In this document: one piece after another, positions 22,001 through 30,482 of the stretch | Numbering within the stretch: the first letter of the stretch is position 1 | Layout: every line of letters starts with the position of its first letter | Origin: Blastomussa wellsi | Lineage: Eukaryota > Cnidaria > Anthozoa > Scleractinia > Plerogyridae | Assembly (NCBI GenBank): GCA_947652115.1 | Contig: OX393574.1 | Coordinates: 12,487,654 to 12,551,653, forward strand | Direction: 5' to 3' | Length of the DNA: 64,000 bases | Position numbers and translations under genes: made by a program | The notes under the pieces: generated by a model | Told to the model about the DNA's origin: nothing | The model's database searches: none | The model's input: only the letters and a program-made list of their open reading frames with translations

Positions 22001-22715
22001 CGTCCCAAAATTCGTCCTGTTTTTATGGTAGGCGGATGATCTGTATTGACGGATGATCCGTCGCTTGTGTAAATCGGGCCAATATTTGCGAAAAAACTTA
22101 ATGATGCAAGGCTGATCAATCAGCTTGAAACTGATGGTATTTTAAGTTTATTGCTCATTTGTTGATTGCATTTTGGGAGTTTTCTCCAACAATGGCGTAA
22201 AAGTAACCAAAAACCCAGTTTTGCAATAAAATTGGAAAAGGTCTACAAAAAAGACATGGAAATTCAAACAAGTTCTTGCTTATACAGGCAGAATTCCAGT
22301 TTCTCCAACTGTTCTACTGCTCTGGATAATAGTAAAGGTCTCCGATAGATAAGTGAAGAAACGCTGGAATGTATTATTTAAAATTTAGAAATGCATATTT
22401 TTTATTTGGTTTACAGGAGTGACGCATCCAACGCAAAGAGAGGTGATCTCACGAATTCACGAAGGTATGTTTCAAATTGTCGTCACCACAAGCTTGGCCG
22501 AGGAAGGCCTGGGCCTGCCTATGCCCAGCTTGGTGATTCAAATGGATCCGTCAAGCTCGGTCTCAGCCCTCGTGCAAATACGCGGTCAGGCACCTCTGAA
22601 CGAGGCACAGTTTGTTGCTATCTGCAGGAACGATGAGCAGGCCAAGAAAATTGAAGATTTACTAAAACGGGAAGAAAACATGAAACGTTCTGCTAGACTC
22701 ATAAACGGGTTGTAA
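16091..22715 (+). CDS. Z-alpha / C2H2 zinc-finger / DExH helicase protein (RLR/Dicer-like helicase)
   Basis: Coding exons 16271-16584, 18531-20730, 21208-21423 and 22417-22715 (TAA) join in phase. A first exon at 16091-16112 (MFSISKK; total 1,016 aa) or 8976-9036 (total 1,029 aa) also fits in phase. Domain order, numbered for 1,029 aa: unassigned 1-255; Z-alpha winged helix about 261-327; C-x2-C-x12-H-x5-H fingers at about 405-428 and 443-465; helicase about 500-1015. Motif I is LPTGTGKT and motif II is DEAH. Motif III is GLAES (usually GLTAS), motif V reads AEEGLGLP (usually AEEGLDxP) and motif VI is QIRGQAP (usually QxRGRA). The protein ends at once after the helicase: no CARD, RLR C-terminal domain, PAZ or RNase III is seen. 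By analogy with RIG-I-like and Dicer helicases it may bind viral or self dsRNA/Z-RNA in the cytosol. That function, and whether it still uses ATP, is inference. Confidence 0.75.
16271..16584 (+). CDS. helicase gene, N-terminal exon with ambiguous reading frame
   Basis: Bounded by TTTGTTGCAG and AAG|GTAGGT. The frame that is open throughout and stays in phase with the helicase reads GPFAGTINAELFTEETISPG onward, low in hydrophobic residues. Another frame gives more globular-looking peptide (DLTQKDFILGVVPCLKAKID, then TTIMSTAL) and continues across the splice as LRKRGITLGWTGEWKVKAVA, but meets TAG at 18631-18633. The boundaries are good; the translation is uncertain. Confidence 0.5.
16687..16712 (+). 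repeat. poly-G run
   Basis: GGGGGT followed by 17 consecutive G and TTGGGG. It abuts the 3' side of the minus-strand SINE. It makes an apparent glycine run in a read-through frame that is not coding. Confidence 0.9.
16902..17366. mobile_element. MULE-type MITE with 9-bp target duplication, nested in the SINE
   Basis: Terminal inverted repeats of about 36 bp (CATTTCCCTTTCGTAAACAA, then GCGATACC or GCGATGCC) lie at 16902-16938 and 17330-17366. They are flanked by identical TTCGCCGGT at 16893-16901 and 17367-17375. A 9-bp duplication is characteristic of Mutator-like transposition. No transposase is encoded. A tRNA-like segment sits inside. Confidence 0.88.
17190..17265 (+). repeat. tRNA-like SINE head inside the MITE
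   Basis: TGGCCTGGTAGTGTAGTGGT resembles box A, and GGTTCGAATC (17243-17252) is a good box B. The spacing fits an internal pol III promoter, but the cloverleaf stems do not pair well and the sequence runs into ordinary DNA. I read it as a tRNA-derived SINE fragment and not as a working tRNA. Confidence 0.6.
17521..18530. other. intron of the helicase gene, no other feature
   Basis: AT-rich, with a strong pyrimidine-rich acceptor at its end (CTTTTTTTCTTACAG, 18516-18530). Nothing else is recognised. Confidence 0.5.
18931..19137 (+). other. Z-alpha (Z-DNA/Z-RNA binding) domain of the helicase protein
   Basis: The winged-helix sequence runs from YEDLQQRILVVLKRYGPLES to SIIAWMS. The recognition helix KVNHALYLLNRKG lines up with the ADAR1 Z-alpha helix. 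It keeps the Asn and Tyr that contact Z-form nucleic acid, and the wing keeps the Trp. The Pro-Pro usually found in the beta-wing is absent (DGSIIAW). This is by-eye pattern matching to the ADAR1/ZBP1/PKZ Z-alpha fold. Confidence 0.8.
19363..19563 (+). other. tandem U1/JAZ-type C2H2 zinc fingers of the helicase protein
   Basis: Finger 1 is CNVCGISFVSEPQYEEHLRS followed by TKH; finger 2 is CECCKVHLNSQSQAKEHFSS followed by GRH. Both follow C-x2-C-x12-H-x5-H, the spacing of JAZ/ZFR/ZNF346-like and U1-C-like fingers, many of which bind dsRNA. They sit between Z-alpha and the helicase, about 14 residues apart. Confidence 0.88.
21545..22080. repeat. intronic repeats: duplicated CGGCGGCCATAT block and CGGATGATCC-rich stretch
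   Basis: CGGCGGCCATATTGGTGTC and CGGCGGCCATATCGGTGTC lie 40 bp apart near 21570-21620. From about 21850 to 22070, variants of CGGATCATCCG / CGGATGATCCGT and GATAGTTCGTC recur in both orientations. No family name can be given. Both lie in the last intron of the helicase gene. Confidence 0.5.
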
Positions 22716-22749
22716 AAGGACTTAACTAGGAGTGGACTAGAGCGAATTT

Positions 22750-22995
22750 CAACTGGGTGTCGTAAAACCGAAGCGAAAGTAATTACTTTGGACAATCACA
22801 TTGGACGACCGGCAATCCAGTGATCCAATCAAAACTCGAAGTAATTACCGACGTGTTGCCGCTACAAGCGCGGGAAAACGTTCGTGCGCGAGTCACGATT
22901 GGTTGTGGTTTTTCTTCTGATTGGTTGAAAATGTGGTTCGAGATTTTTAATGTAATCACTGAACATAGTAATGCAAAACAGAAGCAATTCTCGCT
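22750..22995 (+). repeat. dispersed repeat (CCAATCA / GCGGGAAAAC family), copy 3
   Basis: GATCCAATCAAAACTCGAAG, AAGCGCGGGAAAACGTTCG and CTTCTGATTGGTTGAAAATG match the other four copies. It starts about 35 bp after the helicase stop codon and so probably lies in the 3' UTR. Confidence 0.8.
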
Positions 22996-23464
22996 CTAAT
23001 TACTTTTCTACACAATTGAAACCGCTCTAAACAAGTACCAAGTGTTATTTACAGTGGTGATGCACTCATCATCTTCTTAGACGACTTAAGCACTTTTATG
23101 TTGTAATAGTAATCTTGGTTTACATAAAAAATATGCCGGGTGTACGCAAGTAGAACTTGGTCCCAACAGGCATTTTAGGATTTATTTTAAAACATGGTTG
23201 CCGGTGTGTAACTTAAGCAAAATTGGCTGCTGGATCCAGCATATTGTACCTAATGTTTAAAACAATATAGCAGAGATATAAAGTTTGAGACAAGAACAAA
23301 ACGTCATTGATAAAGTCAATACTATCTGTTCTTTCTCATCTTAGAAGCATAAGATGTTTGTAAAATATAATTGAGAAAAATGTGTTCCAGTCTTTGAGTA
23401 ATGTATATCTATAAAGTGAATCTCGGCTCTTGAAACAAGTCAACGTTAACGTGGCAAAAATAGT

Positions 23465-23770
23465 GTCTAGGTTAAAAATTTTACCGGATAAGGGAGATAC
23501 AACATTTCATACTCATCAAGCGAGAAAACGGTTATCGTTTTTAAATTTTCCGGGCGCCATCATTTTGGATTTTATGACGTCAGTTTGTTGTCCCATTGTT
23601 TCACACAAAAGAACCTCTCATTAATAACAATAAGGAAAACGCAATGACGTCATAAAAGCCAACCTGGCGGCGCACCGCGCGAATTTTAGAAGCGACAATC
23701 TTTTCCGTTTTTTTATCATTATGAAATGTTATATCCCCTTGTCCGGTAAAATTTGTAATTTAGATTCTAT
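23465..23770. mobile_element. MITE of about 300 bp with TTTTACCGG inverted ends
   Basis: The left end (AAAATTTTACCGGATAAGGG, then ACAACATTTCAT) and the right end (ATGAAATGTTATATCCCCTT, then GTCCGGTAAAATTT) are inverted repeats of about 45 bp. The interior has TGACGTCA-like sequence and no coding capacity. Confidence 0.75.
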
Positions 23771-26185
23771 TTAAGGGTTCCCTTTAAAAGATAGGGAATC
23801 CCAAATTATGTAAGACCGAAAGTTTACAATTTGCTCACATAGTTTTTTTCAAATGTTATAAAGCGATTTACAAACTTTCATTAAGTGTCTTCAGAAGAAC
23901 TGAAACCGAAAACAGAGAGATTTCTATTTATCAGTGGAAGTAAAATAATGTTTCTTTTTAATAGCTTGAATTAAAATTTCTTAGGTGAATTTAATTAATT
24001 TTTTTAATATGCAATATGACAATTAAGGTTAAAATGTTTTCGGTCAACTTAACTTGTTTTTCATATTATATACTTATATTTGAAATAATTTCTAATCGTT
24101 GCAAGGTCTGTTGCAAAAATTTAAAACCAAATGTTATTTCACGCAAAATAAGTCTCCAGATTTGACACTAGTAAATAGTTTTAAATGCATTTACATAGGT
24201 GTCAAAACAAGTGGGACTTTTTAAAATGTGTTCGAATGGTCCGAGCTTGTTCGGCTTTTCTCAGTGCCATTAGAGTGAAAATATTGTGTGTATAGATTTA
24301 TACATTTCTAGATTGCCATGCAGAGCCTTTTATTCAGCAACTAAATAGACCTAAACGATGTGCCATTTTATATATCTTCGTATTACACACAAGAAGAGTT
24401 TCCAGTCAGAAATAGAGCGCGTACCCGCGCATATGCACTGATAGGTGCATGACGCAATAGGACAGGCACTGTTGCTAAGCAACACCTCTAACAAAATCCA
24501 CGGGCTCAGGTAGTTCTCAGTGAGGAGGTTCTGACCAGAAAAAGCTGCGTCACGATAAAGACCTTTTCTGGAAGTGAAAAATACCTTCACTGAATCAAAA
24601 ACAACTTCGAAATAATAGACATGTAACGTATAGAAAAACACCAAATAGGACATGGTAAACTAAAATACAATAAGGATGGATAAAAATGAGGAGGATTGAG
24701 AGCATAAATTGAGAAGCTTAAGTACCAAGGTCTGCTGTTTGCATTCATAGCCCAATTATCGCGATCATGGACTTAATTCTAATACGTTATTTGGTGGTGT
24801 GGTGGTGATCGGTTAAAAACTCTTTAACCGAAATACACGTTTTTGATATCCTTTGAAAGCTTAATGAGATGAATAAATCAAAGGATGGGAATTAAGGAGG
24901 TGGATTCGGAGGAAGCATGTTTTGATGAGAGATCAAGCAAGTAATTGATAGTAGTTATTGTATTGGCGAGAGAATATATCTCTAACAGAACTGTCATCTC
25001 CTTGTGTTTACCCAGATCTTTTACTGTTGTATAGACGGTCTTTTATCTTAAACGAGTACGCTCGTCTTCTTTATGGTTAGATTGCTTGATTGTAAGCAAT
25101 TTTTTAAAAGTGTACTTTTTGCAAGCTTTATGAGGAACCTTGAAATCGAAAAGCGATGCCGTTTAATTTGAGACTTTAGAAAACATCTGGTCGATGAGTC
25201 TTGCGAGATAGCAAACCAAACACATCCGTTCTGTACAGTTATATTCTCTCGCAAATATTGATTTTAAAAGATAGGGAACATTGATTCACGTTTAATTTTC
25301 TGTCGTAATATCGTCAAAGAAGATTAATGTAAAATCCCGGTGTAAAATTGACAACTCCTCTACTTTAAACTCAGGGGTTTTTGCTGTTTTGTAGGTAATG
25401 TAAGTAGAAAGCTTTGATGATAATGGGTGCAGTAAAGAGGAGTAATTCTTTCTTGTTGCAGGAGTTTTAAATGTAAACGATTATCGTGTTAAAAGAAAGT
25501 GTTATGACACTCAAGTTGTAAGTTAATGGGACGTTTTTTATTGTCGTATTTTGTCATATTTTCGAGGGTCGTGTTTTTTCTTCCAGAAACTCGTTATTAT
25601 TCTGTTAACATGCGTTTTCGTAAAATAAATAGGTTGTCCAGCCCTGATATCAAGTCTTGTATGTGTTTTCTAGCTCAGTTATTTTTAGAAACCTAATTGG
25701 CTGTTACCATGGTAACAGAGCTGAAGAAATGTAGCGACACCCTTGTTAAAACCAAGATGATTCTATGTTTAACAATTTTCAATGGCCGAGTAACATAAAT
25801 ATTAATATTAAAAATCATTTGATAAATTCAAAGGGTTTTATAGTGATTCTAAAAATAGCCAAGCTAAAGGACACATTAACACATGTTCCTTTGTTGGACC
25901 CTCCTGATAATTTTCTCCCGGGTGCGCTTATCAGTAGTGCAAAATTTGTGTAGCCTTTTTGTGTGTTAAATTGATCATCAAGGTACTAAATGTTGTATTT
26001 GAAATAGTATATTTGTACTGCTAAGCTGGAAATAAAATGAATAGAAATAAATGTTTAGAATTTACTTCGACCTTGTGCTTGTATTGCATTTGTGAATGGA
26101 GTAGGAGTCGTAAGCGGATATTTTTTTTCGGGAGTGGGGGGTGGGGATGAGAGGCACATTAATTCATTTTTGGCTGTATACTTAT
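23771..26185. other. intergenic, no gene recognised
   Basis: No open frame above 100 codons with any domain. One palindromic X-box-like site (25701-25718) is listed separately. Confidence 0.4.
25701..25718. promoter_or_regulatory. perfect palindromic X-box-like (RFX) site
   Basis: CTGTTACCATGGTAACAG is an exact 18-bp palindrome containing GTTACC-AT-GGTAAC. This matches the symmetric RFX-factor X-box consensus GTNRCC-N(0-3)-RGYAAC. It is far (more than 2.9 kb) from any gene start I can see, so a regulatory role is only inferred from the motif. Confidence 0.35.
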
Positions 26186-26510
26186 CATTCTCGTCTGCAT
26201 AGCCCTTTTCGTTTCTTTTAGCCTGCAGGGCCTAGGTACGATAAACGAAGGGCTCTGGAGACATAGGATTTCCAGTCCGAGATTCCAGGACTTCCGGACT
26301 TCATGTATATAGCATTGATGTTTCTACATGTTGTGTGTTGTAATAGGGCGGCTGGTCAACATTTTGACTTCCGTTTAAGATTTCTTTTTTCTTAATAGCC
26401 AATAAAAAAATTCGAATTTTTTTGAAAATCGTATGTCCCCAGAGCCCTTCGTTTTTCGTGCCAAGGCCCTGCCGGCTAAGAGAAACGAAAAGGGCTATGG
26501 GGACGAGAAT
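26186..26510. mobile_element. MITE, family of ATAGCCCTTTTCGTTTC elements, copy A
   Basis: Long inverted repeats of about 65 bp at both ends (ATAGCCCTTTTCGTTTCTTT with CGAAGGGCTCTGG at left; CCAGAGCCCTTCGTTTTTCG with AAAAGGGCTATGGGGACGAG at right). They are flanked by GTATACTTAT and GCATACCTAT, a decayed 10-bp duplication. Copy B lies at 60386-60668. No transposase is present. Confidence 0.82.
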
Positions 26511-27055
26511 GCATACCTATAAGGCTACTTTCGAGAGTTCCAGTCTCTTTATCACCTCGCCGTTTTTCCTAGCTTGGGTATACGCCTTGTGTCGCCCGCT
26601 ACACTAGCCAAACACCAATAAGCAATAGGCTATTTCCGAGTTCGAATCTCTTTTCCCTCTGATTCAAAACAAGTCTAAGTGCGAAACTATTCATATGGAA
26701 CAAGCTTGTTTTGCATGAGAATGAAGATGCAAGTGAAACACATTTTCATTTGAATGGTTTCGCACTTAGACTCGTTTTGACAGTGAGGCTAAAGAGAACT
26801 CGGAAATGGCCTCAGTTGCCTTTTGCCTCGACGATAGCGACAATATCGGTTCCTAAAACATTTCAGACCATGCCGATTTAGGCTTTCCAAAATTTCAAAC
26901 CGCTCGATCACCATAAACTACCATTCTGTTCCCCAGCAATATTAGTAACAGATTTTTCGGATACACTAAAAGAACAGCTAGCTTAAAATTTTAAACCATT
27001 GATGACGTCACATGAAAACCAAGAAAAACTGTTGCTGCATGTCTAATTGTTTTAT

Positions 27056-27496
27056 CCCGGGGGGTACTACCCTAAATTTCGGATAGGTGTGTGCCGCGAA
27101 GGTTCTTAAACCCTGACCCTATTTAAGGATTAAAAAAAACGGTATTTGATACCCTATTTAAGGCCAAAACTCGTAAAATCACACCCTATTCAAGGAAAAA
27201 AGGAAAACTAAGAAAGGCAAGAACGGGTCAAGCTTATTTTCGTTTCTGTAACATTAATACACTTAACGGATTCTTCAGATTGAATAGACCGTTTCTTTTT
27301 CGTTTCACTTGCTGTTTACGTACTGCAATTTTCGATACAATTTCGATACCCTATCTAAGGATCACACCAGGAACAAGACCAAAAGGGGCAAAAATTATAC
27401 CAGGCTATTTAAGGATCGAGAACTTCAAAAAACCATACCCTATCCCGCGGCACATACCTATATAGCTCATATATGGGAGTACCTCCTTCCCCCGGG
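27056..27496. mobile_element. hAT-type MITE with 8-bp target duplication
   Basis: Begins CCCGGGGGGTACTACCC and ends GGGAGTACCTCCTTCCCCCG followed by GG, an imperfect terminal inverted repeat. It is flanked by identical TGTTTTAT at 27048-27055 and 27497-27504. An 8-bp duplication is the hAT signature. Internally, CCCTATTTAAGG-type blocks recur in both orientations. The open frames at 27280-27551 are within it and are not genes. Confidence 0.85.
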
Positions 27497-27739
27497 TGTT
27501 TTATTCAGTACAAGGATAATGATGCTTTTTACCCATTTGGTAATCACTTAGGTCAGTGGGACTCCTGTTAATTTTTTTAGAACTATTTCTCTTTGATATA
27601 TAAATAATTTTCTACATGTTTCGACGGTGCATCGGATTACCAGTCGCTGTTCGGGACCGAAGATCGGACTCGAGAGAGCGGCGGAAATCGAGCCAATCAG
27701 TTACACCCCGTATAAATTAAAAAGGTCGGGGTAGCCATG

Positions 27740-28335
27740 CCTTTTCAATACCTTGTCAGCCTTATCAGCTTACATCTTTGGTAATGGACATCCATGTTAT
27801 GTTCCATTTACAGCTGTCAAATCGAGGTATCCGCTGACCAGTACCAAATGACCAGATCGCGGGCTCAGATTTAGAACTCATAGAGGTAACGTGTATTTTT
27901 GAATTTGACCGTTGACCAGGCGTTAGTTTTTTATTGATCGCGGGCTCAGGTTCTATTTTTTTCCTCAGGCAGCATTTTTTAAGTTTTTGTGGTCATTCTC
28001 AGCAGAAATTCTGCAATCCACCGTAAAGAAAAAGATACATTTACCTATAATGCTTTGCGCGCGAAAACTCCAAAAAGTCATTCAAACTCGGCAAGAGCAA
28101 TGTTGTTAGTTCAGGAACGATTTCTCTTAAACCATACCTTTCTATTTACCCTGTGGGCTTTGTTTGGTTCGCAAGGTATTGTGGTGAAATGTACAGCCGC
28201 CTTCTTTTTCTTACCGTGGATTGGAGTTGACGTTTTTCATTCTTACTTAATTATTTCAAAGAAATTATTAAGAACCAGCTTAAATACGGAGCTCCGCTTT
28301 TAGGTTTGGCTAAATCAATATACTAAAAAAGTAGC
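27740..28335 (+). repeat. dispersed repeat (CCGCTGACCAG / GCGGGCTCAG family), copy 1
   Basis: Contains GGTATCCGCTGACCAGTACC, ATCGCGGGCTCAG twice, TTAGAACTCATAGAGGTAAC, and at its right end GGAGCTCCGCTTTTAGGTTT followed by GGCT. Copies lie at 56245-56632 (+) and 63065-63440 (-). Within each, a CCGCTGA...GCGGGCTCAG subunit is reiterated. Confidence 0.75.
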
Positions 28336-30482
28336 AAAAGAGTAAAAGCAGGGTTTTAATTTCGCATCATCAATTTTTTTTTCGCGAGTCTTTAATTTAG
28401 CAATTTTTCTATCCTGGGAATTAGCAACAAGAAGATATTTGTATCAAGGCCGAAAAAGTGTATTTTAAATTAACTGAAATAGAACTGGCTGCATTAACTT
28501 GCAGGTGATTATTCACCTCTTTGATCTTCTAACTTTAACCGTGAAACAGAACTGGTGGAGATTTAGCTTGAGTTTTTAGTTCACTCGCGGCATGCTATAA
28601 AAACAATTCAGTTAGGGCATCCCAGGAACAATTTTTAAATTGATTTTTTAGGAAGCGAGACGTTAAGCGCACCGCACGTGCAGTCACTTCCTGCACGAGC
28701 GACGCGACAAGTAATTCATGCTTTTAATAGCAGTTTCTCTGGAGGAGTTCTTATTTAACAATTAGATTATGAGCTCGAGATTTCTATGGGGTGATAGTTG
28801 ATGAGCCCGAAGGACGAATCAACTATCACCCCATAGAAATCGAGAGCGAATAATCTAATTGTTTCAGTAAAAATCATAATAAACGAGTCATTTGTCGGTG
28901 AAAAAGGTTTAAATCTTCCTGCGAAACTTCGCTAAAGCGCGAAGACGTCGCCGTTTTGAAGACGACTTTCAACCACTGCACTCTAATGGCTGATAGTGTG
29001 CAGTAGCTCAGCCAATCAGATTGCGGCATTTGCATTAGTATACTAGTAGATTTTTACTAATAATAAATATAAGGGTCTCGTCTGAAACAGAGTGGGGATT
29101 GAATTACACATATTTTGGTAAGACTGCGCCGATAACCCACTCAAACTTTTGCAGGTCTCTGCTGGGGCTATTTGCATCCAGTTTACATCTGCCCTCAGAG
29201 TATGGAGGTCAGCATTACCATGGGACATGGAAAATATAGTTCCTTGCGTCAATTAAATAAATTACTACCTTTCTTGTGACCTCGGCTCTGTACCTCATCT
29301 TTTTCGCAGCAGGTTTTTCCGTTTTCCGAGACTCGTGTCGCTTTTTCAAGCAAAAAATATCTCACCTTCTCCTTTCGTGCGTTATGAAACCACAAACACG
29401 CTTCATTAAGAATTTATATTCTTATAATGTCGAAATTTACGTACAGTCAGAGATTACATGAGATGGCATTCCTCTCAGCCTTTTCTTTTGCTAGTACTCG
29501 TTCGTTCGTAACTGATTTTCCAACGCTTTGTTTCATCCATTAGCGATAATGAAAAGACTAATTTGTCAAAGTTTATGGCTAAAATTGGGCATCTTTATTT
29601 CGCTTAATGTCTCTAGCTGTTGTTAAAAAATGGCAGTTTATTCAAATGTTAAGCAAGGTGTAACTAATTCCTGGGTAGAATTTTTCGAAACCCTGCCAAA
29701 TGTGGTTTCTTTTTTATCTTTGAACAAACCGCTGTTATTAATGGAATTGCCACTTTCTTTTTTAAAACACACCAAATAGTCTTGTTTTGTTATGAAAATA
29801 TACATACGGCAATGTAAAATGCGCAAAAACGTTTTTCAATTAACGGCTCGGTGATATTCGCCTGACACACGTTCATTTGCATTGTCGCTATATAATTTGT
29901 ATTTACTATTTTCCATTTTTTATGGGAAATCAAATACAATCACAACAATACCCGGTTATAAGCTGGTTTTATAATAGACGGGTGTTTTGATGGCGCATTT
30001 GGCGCAAATTGCTTCGCTTACGCATATTTATATATAACTTGAAGTGAAAATGTTTTAATGGCAATCACGGTTGCGTGTGAAATGTAACACCGGCAAAATT
30101 GAATACTCGGGTACAAAAGAATCTTTATTGTCCTTGATTTTCAAAAGCCTTAATTCTGTAATATGTCATATTTAAGAGCTTACTGAGTTTTTCTTTGAAA
30201 ACAACAGTAAAACGGAACTAAAGAAATCGTCCCCGCTCCGAATCTGAAGCAATTGAAGCATGTTTCATTAGAAGCCAGTTAAGTTAACGTTTTAAGCAAC
30301 CGAAACACATCAAAAACAGAACAGAAGGCAAATATTGAAGATAATACAATGATAAAGCTTATTTTGTTAATGGTGATACAACTCCAGACAACTGTCACAC
30401 GTTAAACTGACGTACATCTGGTCAAAACGAGGTCTAAACTGGGTGGTTTAAGCGCCTATAACAAATATATTCTTGCGGCAAA
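28336..30482. other. intergenic, one small foldback, no gene
   Basis: No coding region was recognised upstream of the receptor. It contains the foldback at 28759-28863. Confidence 0.4.
28759..28863. repeat. foldback with about 45-bp arms
   Basis: The left arm (CAATTAGATTATGAGCTCGA, TTTCTATGGGGTGATAGTTG) is the near-perfect reverse complement of the right arm (CAACTATCACCCCATAGAAA, TAATCTAATTG) around an 11-base loop. It is probably a tiny MITE. Confidence 0.85.

Noticed and set aside
27280..27551. Overlapping short frames
   Set aside because: They lie within the 441-bp MITE with its 8-bp duplication.
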